From assembly GCF_006716185.1 (NCBI RefSeq), contig NZ_VFOP01000001.1:1612001-1676000 (forward strand): 64,000 nucleotides of DNA, read 5' to 3'. The notes beneath the pieces were generated by a model, which saw nothing but the letters and a program-made list of their open reading frames with translations, was not told the DNA's origin and searched no databases. Made by a program: the position numbers and the translations under genes. Of this stretch, positions 27,047 to 36,432 are shown in pieces (positions within the stretch are counted from its first letter, which is position 1; each line of letters begins with the position of its first letter). The DNA is from Ornithinicoccus hortensis. GTDB taxonomy: Bacteria; Actinomycetota; Actinomycetes; Actinomycetales; Dermatophilaceae.

Positions 27047-28441
27047 ATGGACGGGAACGACGTCGTCGCGGGGGTCGACGGCCCCGCCGAGGGGCAGGGT
27101 CAGCATCCGTGGGAGCAGGCGCTGGTGCGACAGGGCTGGGAGCTCGTCGAGGTGATGGAGCGGCTGGGCCCCGCCCGGACGGGCACGGTGTTCGCGCCCC
27201 GGTGGGAACGGTCGACCGAGCGGGGCGCGTCGGCATACACGCCGTTGCCGCCGACCGAGGGGCTGTCGGCCTTCCAGCGGGCGATGTACGAGTCGCCGGG
27301 CAACCTGACCCGGTTCGCGTGGACCTGCGCCCTGGTGCGCCCGGGGGAGCGGGTGATGGAGATCGGCATCGGCCGCGGGTTCCTGGCCACCATGCTGCTG
27401 CGCGACGCGGGGATCGGGGGCTACCGGGGGATCGAGCTGGAGGCGGGCAACGTCCGGGCGGCCAACGCCATGTTCGCCGCGAACGGTTTCGCCGACCGGG
27501 CCACCGCCGAGCAGGGCGACCTCTACCAGCTCACCCGTGAGGTGGTCGCCGACCACGGCACCGACCTGCTGGTTTGCTGCGAGGTGCTGGAGCACGTCCC
27601 CGACCCCGAGGCCGGGCTGAAGGCGCTGGCCGACGCGCTGCCGGAGGGCACCGACCTGCTGGTCTCGGTCCCGCTGCGAGGCCGGTTGGAGACCATCTGG
27701 GGACACGTCGCGATGTTCGGCGCCGCCCGGGTGCGCGACATGCTGGCCGCCGCGGGCCTGACGGTCCACCACGTCGAGCCGCTCGCCAACACGTGGGTCT
27801 TCGTGCTGGCCAGCCGCGACCCGCGGGGCAGCGGTCGCTCGGCGCTGGCCGCGGCCGCGGTGCCGGACCTGGTCGCCGACCTGGAGGCCCCGCCCGAGTG
27901 GCCGATGCGCGTGGACAACGTGGACGTGGAGCCGGTGGAGTCGCGCTGGAACCGGCGGCTGACCTCCCACCGGGTGCGGCCGGCCGACCCGGAGCGCAAC
28001 GAGCGGGGGGCCTACCTGGAGGCCACGGCCGAGGCCGACCCCGCGCTGGCCGCGAACCTGGGCCGGCTGGGGCGGGGACCGCTGCGCAGGGTCCCGGCGC
28101 TGCGCGGGGCGAAGGGGCACTACGCGGGTATGCAGTTCCGCTGCACCGGTGTCCGCGGGGTCCGGTTCGAGCTCGACCCGCTCGACATCGACGGGGTGGT
28201 CGCGTTCTATGCCGACTTCTACGCCGGCGGCACGCGGGTGGCCCGCTGGAAGTGGGACATGACGAAGCGCCCGAAGAGCAAGCACCCGACGTTCATGCTG
28301 GAGGAGCGGCGCAGCGGCACCTACTTCCGGAAGGCGCAGGTCGGTGATGTCAGCACCGCCGACGCGTTCGAGCTGCACGCTCAGGTCGAGCAGGGGGCGA
28401 CCGTCCGCTTCGGCGTGCGGCGGCTGGGCTGGCTGCGCTGA
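27047..28441 (+). CDS. SAM-dependent methyltransferase with C-terminal extension
   Basis: A 464-residue protein. After about 100 residues, SAM motif I appears as VMEIGIGRGFLATMLL, then the acidic ribose-binding loop GIELEAGN and LLVCCEVLEHVPDPE, typical of class I methyltransferases. The C-terminal 180 residues (from about GSGRSALAAAA) form a basic beta-rich region not usual for small methyltransferases. GAGGAG lies upstream of the ATG, and TAACCT at about 27009 is a plausible -10 box. The substrate is unknown; a cell-surface or glycan role is only a guess. Confidence 0.75.
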   Translation: MDGNDVVAGVDGPAEGQGQHPWEQALVRQGWELVEVMERLGPARTGTVFAPRWERSTERGASAYTPLPPTEGLSAFQRAMYESPGNLTRFAWTCALVRPGERVMEIGIGRGFLATMLLRDAGIGGYRGIELEAGNVRAANAMFAANGFADRATAEQGDLYQLTREVVADHGTDLLVCCEVLEHVPDPEAGLKALADALPEGTDLLVSVPLRGRLETIWGHVAMFGAARVRDMLAAAGLTVHHVEPLANTWVFVLASRDPRGSGRSALAAAAVPDLVADLEAPPEWPMRVDNVDVEPVESRWNRRLTSHRVRPADPERNERGAYLEATAEADPALAANLGRLGRGPLRRVPALRGAKGHYAGMQFRCTGVRGVRFELDPLDIDGVVAFYADFYAGGTRVARWKWDMTKRPKSKHPTFMLEERRSGTYFRKAQVGDVSTADAFELHAQVEQGATVRFGVRRLGWLR

Positions 28442-28462
28442 GCGGTGGTCGTCGCGGTCCTG

Positions 28463-29422
28463 TTACCGCTGGTGCGGGGCCGGGTGCTCGTTGGGCACCC
28501 GCGGGCGTGCGTCCAGGACCGAGCTGAGCAGCAGTGCGCCGCCGAGCACGAGCGGGAGGCTTAACGGCTCACCGAGCAGTAGCACGGCCAGCACCGTGGC
28601 CGTGAGCGGCTCGAGCAGTGCGACCACGGTCGCGGTGGCGGCGCCTGCGTGCGGCAGGCCGCGGAAGTAGACCGTGTAGGCAAGTGCGGTCGGCACGACG
28701 GCGAGCAGGGTGAGCAGCCCGAGCCCCTTGACCGTCGGGGCGAAGGTCATCGGGCTGAACGGCACCGTGACGACGGCGAGCATCACTCCGCCGGCGAGGA
28801 ACCCGTAGCCGGTCACCATCGGGGCGTCGGTGCCCACATGGCGCCGGGCCCCGAGCATGGTGAAGATGGCGAACGCCGCCCCGGCCGCCAGGGCCAGCGC
28901 GGTGCCGGCCAGCAGGTCCGGCCCGCGGTCCCCGCCACCTGGGCCGAGGACGAGGACCGCCAGGCCGGTGATGCCGAGCACCACGGGTCGTAGCTGGCGC
29001 ACCGTGGGGAGCCGGTGCTGCCGCACCGACTGGGTCAGGATGACGACCATGGGGGCCGAGCCGATCGCGATCAGCGTGGCGATGCTCACCGACGCCAGTT
29101 GCACCCCGGCGAAGTAGCAGCCCTGAAAGAGCGCCGCGAGCAGGCCGGTCAGCAGGATCCGGGTGACAGCGGGACGCCCCCGGGGCACCCGGCGTCGCTG
29201 CGCCAGGAGGACGAGGACCAGCAGCAGGCCACCGAGTCCGATCCGGTAGGTGGCGACCGCTGGTCCGCCCAGGCCGGTGGCGTCGGCGAGGGCGGCGCCG
29301 GTGACACCACCGGTGCCCCAGAGGAGGCCGGCGATGACGAGGAGACCGAACCCGGAGGTCGTGGGTTGCGGAGTGAGGTCGCGTGCTGTGCGTGCTGAAG
29401 GTGAGGATGGACGGAAGGTCAT
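28463..29422 (-). CDS. EamA/DMT-family transporter
   Basis: A 319-residue membrane protein with ten hydrophobic segments in two EamA repeats. The first has GLLWGTGGVTGAAL and the second VPTALAYTVYFRGL followed by ALLEPLTATVLAVLLLGE, the signature end of the repeat. DMT exporters of this kind (RhtA, YdcZ-like) move amino acids or other small metabolites. A 13-codon leader peptide gene precedes it by 119 bp. The 3' end is 21 bp from the convergent methyltransferase gene. Confidence 0.88.
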   Translation of the reverse strand: MTFRPSSPSARTARDLTPQPTTSGFGLLVIAGLLWGTGGVTGAALADATGLGGPAVATYRIGLGGLLLVLVLLAQRRRVPRGRPAVTRILLTGLLAALFQGCYFAGVQLASVSIATLIAIGSAPMVVILTQSVRQHRLPTVRQLRPVVLGITGLAVLVLGPGGGDRGPDLLAGTALALAAGAAFAIFTMLGARRHVGTDAPMVTGYGFLAGGVMLAVVTVPFSPMTFAPTVKGLGLLTLLAVVPTALAYTVYFRGLPHAGAATATVVALLEPLTATVLAVLLLGEPLSLPLVLGGALLLSSVLDARPRVPNEHPAPHQR

Positions 29423-29541
29423 GGGGGATGCTCCGACGGTGCGAGGTGGCTGGGACCGCGAGGAGCAGAGACCGACAGCGCTGTGACGCTCGACGTCAGG
29501 TCACCACGCCCGCCGTGGGGCGTGGACCGGTCGGGCTCTGC

Positions 29542-29583
29542 TCAGGAGCGGACCGGCGGGGTGATGATGCGCGTGCGGTGCAT
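29542..29583 (-). CDS. Candidate 13-residue leader peptide (MHRTRIITPPVRS)
   Basis: A short reading frame ATG 29583 to TGA 29542 encodes MHRTRIITPPVRS. TAGCAT at 29590-29595 is a possible -10 box that would make the mRNA leaderless. A G/C-rich hairpin (about 29508-29529, CCACGCCC pairing with GGGCGTGG) lies between it and the EamA gene. The Thr-Ile-Ile-Thr codons suggest ribosome-mediated attenuation in response to amino acids, but this is inference. Confidence 0.35.
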   Translation of the reverse strand: MHRTRIITPPVRS

Positions 29584-29675
29584 GACGGTGATGCTACCCA
29601 ACCGCGGTCTGGGCGCGGCGACCTCCCGCCCTATCCCGACCGGTGCTGCAGGGGACCCGGGACTCCGGCGAAGGG

Positions 29676-30569
29676 TCAGTCGCCCCGCAGCCGGTTGCGA
29701 CTGGTCAGGACCTCCAACGGCTGGGCCGGGCCCGAGATCTCGATCGTCGCGGGGATCGTGGACCAGCCGCCACCGTCCACACTGACCTCACCCCCGTACG
29801 TCACGGTGATGCTCGGACCGACCTCGCCCGAGGAGGCGTACTCGTGCGTGATGTCGCCGTCGGGATAGGTGCCGCCCATCGATGCCGTCGGTCCCTCGCT
29901 CGTCCCGTCACCGAAGGAGTAGGTGGCGTCCTGGAAGACGGGACGGATGCGCACCTCGTGCCCCACGATCGTGGTCGTGTCGACCTCACCCGGCTCGAAC
30001 CCCTCCTCCGGCCACTCGAGCGCGAAGTAGACCGGGAGGTTGACCAGCGCCCGGTTGTCCTCCGGCTGGAGCGACGCGGTCGGGAGCGCGAAGGCCGTGC
30101 GGTGGAACTGCTCGATGATCATCGCCTCGGTCAGCTCGACCTCGGCGCCGGACCGCGGCGGGACATGACTCGTGTAGCAGGTGTGGCTGAAGTGTTGCCA
30201 GGGCGTCAACGGGCCGCCGTCGTCGGCCTCCCGGCGGTAGAGCAGTGACAGGGGGCCCTCGCTCTGTGGCTGCACGTCCCGGCAGTACTGCTCCGCGCTG
30301 ACGCACCGGACCAGTTCGGGGTTCTCGGGGGTGTTGCCGACGCAGCTCACGACCGCTGCGTACTCGTACCAGAGCTCGGGGTTGGGGCCAGGATTCTCCT
30401 CCGGGTACACCTGGGAGAGTGACGTGGTTTCGGCGAGCGTTAAGCCAACATAGACACCGTCGCCCTCGCCGATGCACTTCTCGAGATCTTCTATCGGACA
30501 GTTTGGTTCCCAAGGTGACCCTGCGATCGGAAGCAGGATCGAGATCGCCACGATTTGGAGGAATCTCAT
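29676..30569 (-). CDS. Exported PKD-like domain protein
   Basis: A 297-residue protein with a short signal peptide (residues 2-17). A Cys-containing N-terminal half follows, then a PKD-like domain with ATYSFGDGTSEG and THEYASSGEVG. Near its 5' end the DNA is noticeably less GC-rich than its neighbours. The ATG overlaps the stop of the lipoprotein gene upstream (ATGA), so they are made together. Function is unknown; surface-exposed. Confidence 0.65.
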   Translation of the reverse strand: MRFLQIVAISILLPIAGSPWEPNCPIEDLEKCIGEGDGVYVGLTLAETTSLSQVYPEENPGPNPELWYEYAAVVSCVGNTPENPELVRCVSAEQYCRDVQPQSEGPLSLLYRREADDGGPLTPWQHFSHTCYTSHVPPRSGAEVELTEAMIIEQFHRTAFALPTASLQPEDNRALVNLPVYFALEWPEEGFEPGEVDTTTIVGHEVRIRPVFQDATYSFGDGTSEGPTASMGGTYPDGDITHEYASSGEVGPSITVTYGGEVSVDGGGWSTIPATIEISGPAQPLEVLTSRNRLRGD

Positions 30570-31171
30570 GGTGCGACCTGGATCTTATCGACGAGCCAGG
30601 CATCGCCCTCCTGCACGACAACGAACATCACGTTCAGGGAAGTTGGATCGGCCGAGTCGCGCACAACGCCGTCATCGTTGTCCAACACTCTTGCGCCCAA
30701 TTGGTTGAGACGGCCCGAGACCTGGACGTTGTCCGCCAGTCGCAGTACGTCCACATCTGAGAGTTCCGCGATCGCCCCTTCGGTGTGGTGGTTATTCAAC
30801 ACCAGTTCATCGATCCCGTTCTCGAAGTTACGGCAGGTTTCGCAGTCTGCGGTTGAGAGGGCTTCTAAGACCCCAGACTGCGGATGCTCGCTCAATTCGT
30901 TCAGGGTGGAGACGTATTCGTACACGGCGTCCGTGGCGCCGGACTCTATGTCTCCCGTCTCAGTGGTCTCCTCTGCATCGTCGGGTGCCGAGGTCGTGGG
31001 GTCATCGTCGGCCGGCGCATCGGTCGTCTGCTCGGTGTCGTCTGCGGGCGGGACGGCGGTAACAGTCGTCAACGAATCTTCCGGCGTCGGCATCGGGGCC
31101 GGCTCGTCATTCCCACTGCAGCCGGCCACGGCAAGCACGCCGATCAGGACGAACGGCACTGTTCGTTTCAC
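30566..31171 (-). CDS. Lipoprotein (DUF6318-like)
   Basis: A 201-residue protein starting at GTG 31171 with GGGAGGG upstream. The lipobox is LAVAGC, followed by a Thr/Asp/Pro/Ala linker. The conserved domain begins with AVYEYVSTLNELSEH and contains a CETC pair (LSTADCETCRNFENG). The pattern resembles the DUF6318 group of actinobacterial lipoproteins; I assign it tentatively. It is translationally coupled to the PKD-like secreted protein. Confidence 0.65.
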   Translation of the reverse strand: MKRTVPFVLIGVLAVAGCSGNDEPAPMPTPEDSLTTVTAVPPADDTEQTTDAPADDDPTTSAPDDAEETTETGDIESGATDAVYEYVSTLNELSEHPQSGVLEALSTADCETCRNFENGIDELVLNNHHTEGAIAELSDVDVLRLADNVQVSGRLNQLGARVLDNDDGVVRDSADPTSLNVMFVVVQEGDAWLVDKIQVAP

Positions 31172-31412
31172 GGGACCCTCCCGGATCTCAGTTCGGACCG
31201 CAGTGCCCCCGCGGTCCCGGGTCCTGCCAGTGTGGTCGCCCATCGGCCCGGATGGGAGTTTTCCACAGGTAAAGATTCCGTAAGAGATCTCCGACCGGTG
31301 ATCACGGACGGTCCCCGGGACCGCTCCTGACACCGTCCGCCGCGGCCGTCCGTGGGGGCCACCGGGAGGGGCCGGGCTTCCGGTTCCCGGCACGACGGGG
31401 CATACTGGCCGC

Positions 31413-31539
31413 ACGCGCTCCGGGGTCGGTGTAATTCCGAACCGGCGGTGATAGTCCGCGACCCGTCCGCAGCCAGCGGCCGGTTGACCTGGTGGAACTC
31501 CAGGACCGACGGTGAAAGTCCGGATGGTAGGCAGCGCGT
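31413..31539 (+). ncRNA. FMN riboswitch (RFN element)
   Basis: The conserved RFN blocks are in order: CGGGGTCGGTGTAATTCCGA, ACCGGCGGTGATAGTCCGCG, CCGGTTGACCTGGTGGAACT, CCGACGGTGAAAGTCCGGAT and a closing GGTAGGCAGCGC. The first P1 strand pairs with the last block. It lies about 145 nt upstream of ribD and would shut the riboflavin operon off when FMN is plentiful. Confidence 0.95.
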
Positions 31540-31682
31540 GACCTGCACCGCAGGTCCAGGCACGGTCCGGGAGACCGTGGCCGACGTCGGACTCCGACGT
31601 TGGTCCACGCGCACCCCGAGGCCGGTCGCCCATCCTCCCGGAGCTCGAGCCAGTGGCCGAGCGAGAGGGAGTGAACCTTCCG

Positions 31683-32729
31683 ATGACCAGCACGGTGGAC
31701 CGTGAGCCGATGCGCCGCGCGCTGCGCGCTGCGCTGCGCGGCCCCGCCGCCGACCCCAACCCGCGGGTGGGTGCGGTCGTGCTGGACGCCGCCGGCGAGG
31801 TCGTCGGGGAGGGCCACCACGCCGGAGCGGGCACCCCGCACGCCGAGGTCGTCGCGCTGGCGCAGGCGGGGGAGCGGGCCAGGGGCGGGACGGCATACGT
31901 CACCCTCGAGCCCTGCTCGCACACCGGGCGCACCCCGCCGTGCACCCGCGCCCTGCTCGACGCCGGAGTGGCAGCGGTCGTGTATGCCGTGTCCGACCCC
32001 AGTGCGGAGGCCGGCGGCGGGGCGCAGGTGCTGCGCGGGCACGGGGTGCGGGTGAGCGAGGGAGCAGCGGCCGTCGGTGCCGAACTCGCGCAGGAGGCGG
32101 AGCAGCTGGTGGCCGCCTTCAGCTTCGCGGTGCGGCACGGCCGCCCCCGGGTGGTCTGGAAGATGGCCACCACGCTCGACGGGCGGATCGCCGCGGCCGA
32201 CGGCAGCAGCGCCTGGATCACCTCCCCGGAAGCCCGCGCGGACGCGCAGCAGCTGCGTGCGGCGTCCGGCGCGGTCATGGTCGGGACCGGGACCGCGCTC
32301 GCCGACGACCCGTCGCTGACCGCCCGGCACGACGACGGCACCCTCCGGGAGCGCCAGCCGCTACGCGTCGTCGTGGGGCACCGCGACCTGCCCCAGGGCG
32401 CCCGCCTGCTGGACGGCCAGGCCGAGACGCTGCGCCTGCCCACCCACGACCCCGCGGAGGCGCTCTCCGCCCTGCACGCGCGCCAGGTCCGCCAGGTGCT
32501 GCTCGAGGGGGGCGCCACGCTCGCGGCCGCCTGCTGGCGCGCCGGGCTGATCGACGAGGTGGTCAGCTACCTCGCGCCGGCGCTGCTGGGGGCGGGACCG
32601 GCCGCCGTGGGGGACCTGGGGATCACGACCATCGACGGGATCGCGCGCCTGGAGGTCACCGACCTGCGCCGCGTCGGCCCCGACATCCGATTCACCGCCC
32701 GCCCTGTCGGCACCCAGAAGGAGATCTAG
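31683..32729 (+). CDS. ribD: Bifunctional riboflavin deaminase/reductase RibD
   Basis: About 348 residues. The N-terminal deaminase has the zinc ligands in PHAEVVAL and PCSHTGRTPPC. The C-terminal reductase begins at PRVVWKMATTLDGRIA and has VLLEGGATLAAACW. It converts diaminohydroxyphosphoribosylaminopyrimidine to the ribitylamino-uracil phosphate in two steps. ATG 31683 is chosen because homology begins close by; GTG 31671 and GTG 31653 are in frame. It is first in the FMN-riboswitch operon, and ribE starts right after its stop. Confidence 0.93.
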   Translation: MTSTVDREPMRRALRAALRGPAADPNPRVGAVVLDAAGEVVGEGHHAGAGTPHAEVVALAQAGERARGGTAYVTLEPCSHTGRTPPCTRALLDAGVAAVVYAVSDPSAEAGGGAQVLRGHGVRVSEGAAAVGAELAQEAEQLVAAFSFAVRHGRPRVVWKMATTLDGRIAAADGSSAWITSPEARADAQQLRAASGAVMVGTGTALADDPSLTARHDDGTLRERQPLRVVVGHRDLPQGARLLDGQAETLRLPTHDPAEALSALHARQVRQVLLEGGATLAAACWRAGLIDEVVSYLAPALLGAGPAAVGDLGITTIDGIARLEVTDLRRVGPDIRFTARPVGTQKEI

Positions 32730-33347
32730 ATGTTCACCGGAATCGTGGAAGAGCTCGGCGAGCTCGTCGCCCGCACCGAGCTGGGGGACTCGGCCGTGCT
32801 CCGGATCCGCGGCCCCCTGGTCACCGCGGGCGCCGGGCACGGCGACTCGATCGCCGTCAACGGCGTCTGCCTGACCGTGACCGAGGTGGGTGACGGCGAG
32901 TTCAGCACCGACGTGATGGCCGAGACGCTGGCGCACACCGCCCTCGGCGACCTCGACCCCGGGGCACCGGTGAACCTGGAGCGGGCGCTGCGCTCGGACG
33001 GGAGGTTCGGCGGGCACGTCGTCCAGGGGCACGTCGACACCACCACGACGCTGCTGGCCCGGGAACCGGGCGAGCGGTGGGAGGTGGTCACACTTGCCCT
33101 CCCGCCGGAGATCGCCCGCTACGTGGTGCACAAGGGCTCGGTCACCCTGGACGGGGTCTCGCTCACCGTCTCGGCGGTGACCGACGACACCTTCCAGGTC
33201 TCCCTCATCCCGACCACCCTGGCCGTGACCACCTTGGGCCGCCGTGCCGTGGGGGAGCGGCTGAACGTGGAGGTGGACGTGTTGGCCAAGTATGTCGAGC
33301 GGTTGCTGGGCGACCGCGTGGGGCAGCCGGTGGGGGTGACCTCGTGA
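32730..33347 (+). CDS. ribE: Riboflavin synthase (alpha chain)
   Basis: A 205-residue lumazine-binding protein with two repeated barrels. The start MFTGIVEELG is diagnostic, and VNGVCLTVT (repeat 1) and LDGVSLTVS (repeat 2) are the paired motifs. It dismutates two 6,7-dimethyl-8-ribityllumazine molecules into riboflavin. It begins directly after ribD stops and its own stop overlaps the ribBA start (GTGA). Confidence 0.95.
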   Translation: MFTGIVEELGELVARTELGDSAVLRIRGPLVTAGAGHGDSIAVNGVCLTVTEVGDGEFSTDVMAETLAHTALGDLDPGAPVNLERALRSDGRFGGHVVQGHVDTTTTLLAREPGERWEVVTLALPPEIARYVVHKGSVTLDGVSLTVSAVTDDTFQVSLIPTTLAVTTLGRRAVGERLNVEVDVLAKYVERLLGDRVGQPVGVTS

Positions 33348-34660
33348 ACGCCTTCCAGCCGGTCCCGACGGAGCAGGACTCCGTGGACGCCGCGGTCGGG
33401 GCGGCGCTGGAGTCGCTGCGGCAGGGCCGGCCGGTGCTCGTGCTCGACGACGCCGACCGGGAGAACGAGGGCGACGTCATCCTGGCTGCCGAGACGCTCA
33501 GCACCGAGTGGTTGGGCTGGACCGTGCGGCACAGCTCCGGCTACGTCTGCGCCCCGATGCCGGCCGAGTGGGCCGACCGCCTCGAGCTCCCGCTCATGGT
33601 GACGCAGAACGCGGACCCGCTGCGGACGGCATACACGATCACGGTGGACGCGGCCGACGGGGTGACCACGGGGATCAGCGCCACCGACCGCGCGCGGACC
33701 ATCCGGCTGCTCGGCGACCCGACGACCGGGCCGCAGGACCTGATCCGGCCCGGCCACGTGGTGCCGCTGCGGGCCAGGGCGGGTGGGGTGCTGGAGCGTC
33801 CCGGCCACACCGAGGCCGCGGTCGACCTGTGCACCGCCGCCGGCCTCACCCCTGTCGGCGCGATCGCCGAGCTCGTCGACGACGCGGGCGAGCCGCTGCG
33901 GGGCCCGGCCGTGCACGCCCTCGCGGAGGCCCACGACCTGCCGGTGATCACCATCGCCGAGCTGATCGCCTGGCGCCGCCGGCACCAGCGGGTGCGGCGG
34001 GCGGCGACGACACAGCTGCCGACCGCGCACGGACTGTTCACCGTGCACGGCTACCGGGACACCACGACCGGGGCCGAGCATGTCGCCCTCGTCTCCCCGC
34101 GCGGCGCGGGTGAGGTCGCGCCGCTCGTCCGGGTGCACTCCGAGTGCCTCACCGGGGACACCTTCGGCTCGCGGCGCTGCGACTGCGGCCCCCAGTTGGA
34201 CGACGCCCTGCGGCGGGTGGCCGACGAGGGTGGGGTCGTGGTCTACCTGCGCGGACACGAGGGCCGGGGGATCGGCCTGGTCGACAAGCTGCGCGCGTAT
34301 GCCGTGCAGGACACCGGCGTGGACACCGTCGACGCCCAGACCGCGCTCGGCCTGCCGGTCGACGCGCGGGAGTACGGCGCGGCGGCCGCGATCCTCACCG
34401 ACCTCGGGATCGGGACGCTGCGGCTGATCACGCACAACCCGGACAAGGTGGCGGCGCTGCAGGCCGCCGGCCTCACGGTGGCCGACGTGCTCGCCTCGCA
34501 CACGCCGCCCGTCCCCGAGGCCGCGGGATACCTGCACGCCAAGCGGACCCGGCTGGGGCACGTCTCGATCCCCGGCGCCGTGGACACCCGGAGCGACCAC
34601 GACCACGACGACCATGAACACGCGGTCCCGGTGGCCGCACTGACCAGGAGGACCGGATGA
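33344..34660 (+). CDS. ribBA: Bifunctional DHBP synthase / GTP cyclohydrolase II
   Basis: A 438-residue fusion. The DHBP synthase half has [10 protein letters not shown] (about residues 36-45) and RPGHVVPL. The GTP cyclohydrolase II half has [20 protein letters not shown] with three zinc cysteines, then [11 protein letters not shown]. The two reactions feed both branches of riboflavin synthesis. The C-terminal tail holds a short His/Asp cluster (DHDHDDHEH), perhaps metal-binding. Start GTG 33344 overlaps the ribE stop and the stop overlaps ribH ATG. Confidence 0.95.
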   Translation: MNAFQPVPTEQDSVDAAVGAALESLRQGRPVLVLDDADRENEGDVILAAETLSTEWLGWTVRHSSGYVCAPMPAEWADRLELPLMVTQNADPLRTAYTITVDAADGVTTGISATDRARTIRLLGDPTTGPQDLIRPGHVVPLRARAGGVLERPGHTEAAVDLCTAAGLTPVGAIAELVDDAGEPLRGPAVHALAEAHDLPVITIAELIAWRRRHQRVRRAATTQLPTAHGLFTVHGYRDTTTGAEHVALVSPRGAGEVAPLVRVHSECLTGDTFGSRRCDCGPQLDDALRRVADEGGVVVYLRGHEGRGIGLVDKLRAYAVQDTGVDTVDAQTALGLPVDAREYGAAAAILTDLGIGTLRLITHNPDKVAALQAAGLTVADVLASHTPPVPEAAGYLHAKRTRLGHVSIPGAVDTRSDHDHDDHEHAVPVAALTRRTG

Positions 34661-35124
34661 GCGGGCACGGCGCACCGACGGTGAACGTCGACGGCAGCGG
34701 GATGAGGGTGGCGGTCGTCGCCGCCTCCTGGCACCAGGAGGTGATGGGCGGCCTGCTGGCGGGGGCGGAGCGCGCGCTCGCCGAGGCCGGGGTCGACCGG
34801 GTGGACGTGGTGCGGGTGCCGGGCAGCTTCGAGCTGCCGGTCGCCTGCGCGCGCCTGGCCAAACAGCGGTATGACGCACTGGTCGCCCTGGGCGTGGTGA
34901 TCCGCGGTGGCACGCCGCACTTCGACTACGTCTGCCAGGCGGCGACCTGGGGGCTGACCCAGGTCGCGGTGACCACCGGTGTGCCCGTCGGCTTCGGCGT
35001 GCTCACCTGCGACGACGAGCAGCAGGCGCTGGACCGTGCCGGGCTCCCTGGGTCGGTCGAGGACAAGGGGCACGAAGCGGCGACGGCCGCGATCGCCACG
35101 GCGGCGGCCCTGGGCGGGGCCTGA
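34657..35124 (+). CDS. ribH: 6,7-dimethyl-8-ribityllumazine synthase
   Basis: A 155-residue protein with [24 protein letters not shown] and [15 protein letters not shown], the active-site strands of lumazine synthase including the catalytic His. It joins the ribitylamino-uracil to DHBP to make the lumazine. It completes the FMN-riboswitch operon. The start overlaps the ribBA stop by ATGA. In some actinobacterial homologues this position reads RGETPHF; GGTPHF is a mild variant. Confidence 0.95.
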   Translation: MSGHGAPTVNVDGSGMRVAVVAASWHQEVMGGLLAGAERALAEAGVDRVDVVRVPGSFELPVACARLAKQRYDALVALGVVIRGGTPHFDYVCQAATWGLTQVAVTTGVPVGFGVLTCDDEQQALDRAGLPGSVEDKGHEAATAAIATAAALGGA

Positions 35125-35145
35125 CCCGGGGGTCTCGGTGAATCG

Positions 35146-36098
35146 CTAGAACTGCAGGCCGGCGCAGCTGCGCTGCTCGAGACCGAGCTCCGCGAACGCC
35201 GGACCGGGGTGGTCGCCCCGGCCGATCTCGAAGGCCTCGGCGATCGCAGCCTGGTCACCGGACTCCGCGGCCGCTGCCCGGTCGCCGGAGATCCCGACCC
35301 GTTCGCGCGCGGCCTCCAGGGTGGCGGTCCACGCTCCAGGGTCGCTGGCGCTCGCGGCGTCGACCGACTCGAGGTCGTCCACGGTCTGCACCCATTCGTC
35401 GTGGAGGCGGTTCAGCGCGTCCGTCGTTTCGGCGGGGAGGTCGTCTGGCGGGCCGTCCTGGAAGGTCGCCATGACCACGTCGAGGCCACGTCGGCGTCCT
35501 GGCTGTATCCGGCCGCGTGCCGCCGGTTCGCGATGTCGGTGCAGGTCGTGGTGACGTCACGGACGAAGTCCTCGGACCCGGGTTCGACGACGGCCGGTGC
35601 GTAGACCCAGTGGCAGTCGGTCCGCCCCAGGCCGAGCGCGGCCAGCGCGTCCTCCACGTCATCGGAGGGTGCCGGCCTGGGCTCGAACCGGTCCTTGACC
35701 TCGTCCCAGGCCTCCTCGAGGAGTTGCTGGCGGGCCTGGAGCGCCTCGGCCTCGGCATCGCTGCCGGCCACGACGGTTTGCCAGTGGGCGTCCTCGTCCG
35801 GGTCGTCGGGGGAGAACTCGCTAAGCGCCTCCCGGATGGACCCGAGCCGGTCCACCTCCTCCTGGAGACCGGCGGACCAATCGCTGATCTGCTCGGGTGT
35901 GGGCTCCTCGTCCCCGAGGGCGGCCGCGAGGACCTCGACACCGTCCTGCCCGGGCTCCAGGAGCAGGTGGTCGTTCACGACCTCCGTGCAGTGGCTGGCG
36001 GCGCGGGCCCGGAAATCCTCGGGTCCGCCCTCTGCCTCCCGGCTGCACGCGGCCAGGGGCACCAGGACGAGGAGAAGGCGTGCGATACGCCGGGTCAC
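35146..36098 (-). pseudogene. Lipoprotein with two repeated Cys-bounded domains, apparent frameshift
   Basis: From GTG 36098 a signal peptide with lipobox VPLAAC is followed by a first domain running from SHCTEVVNDHLL to LGLGRTDCHW. The second copy starts TTCTDIANRRHAAG but the frame breaks at about 35480. The continuation, MATFQDGPPDDLPAETTDAL to LGLEQRSCAGLQF, is in another frame and ends at 35146. The two halves share the same Cys-helix-Cys layout, so the original gene was a tandem duplication of about 310 residues. The break sits near a repeated CGACGTGG. It may be a real frameshift or a sequencing error. Confidence 0.6.
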
Positions 36099-36271
36099 AC
36101 CCACGGATCCAACCCGCGACGGTCGGGAAAGTCCAGTTCTGCCGGTCTCCGGTGGGTGCGCAGGGGCGACCGTTCCGGGGGACACGCCGGTCCCGGAACG
36201 GGGGTCGGCGGCGCGTCATGTGGGCTGACCTGCGACGTTCACAACCCGGCAGAAACCTGACCTCCAGGGTG

Positions 36272-36348
36272 TTGCATCTAGTGACGGGTCGTGCCTAGGA
36301 TCGCTATATCTAGTAGTTACACAGATGTGGTTCGTCCACATGTTGTGC
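36272..36348 (+). promoter_or_regulatory. nrdR promoter with two NrdR-box-like sites
   Basis: TTGCAT (36272-36277) and TAGGAT (36296-36301) are 18 bp apart and form a good promoter. Box 1, TCGCTATATCTAGTAG at 36301-36316, contains CTATATCTAGT, the core of the NrdR box. A weaker box 2, CGTCCACATGTTGTGC, lies at 36333-36348, with 32 bp between starts (three helical turns). Autoregulation of nrdR through such paired boxes is known in other bacteria. Confidence 0.6.
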
Positions 36349-36432
36349 ACAGCTGAACCACCGTTGCCCACACGTTCTCCACAGGACGTCCCCAACTTCG
36401 TCCCCACCCGACCCGTCACGCAAGGAGGAGTC

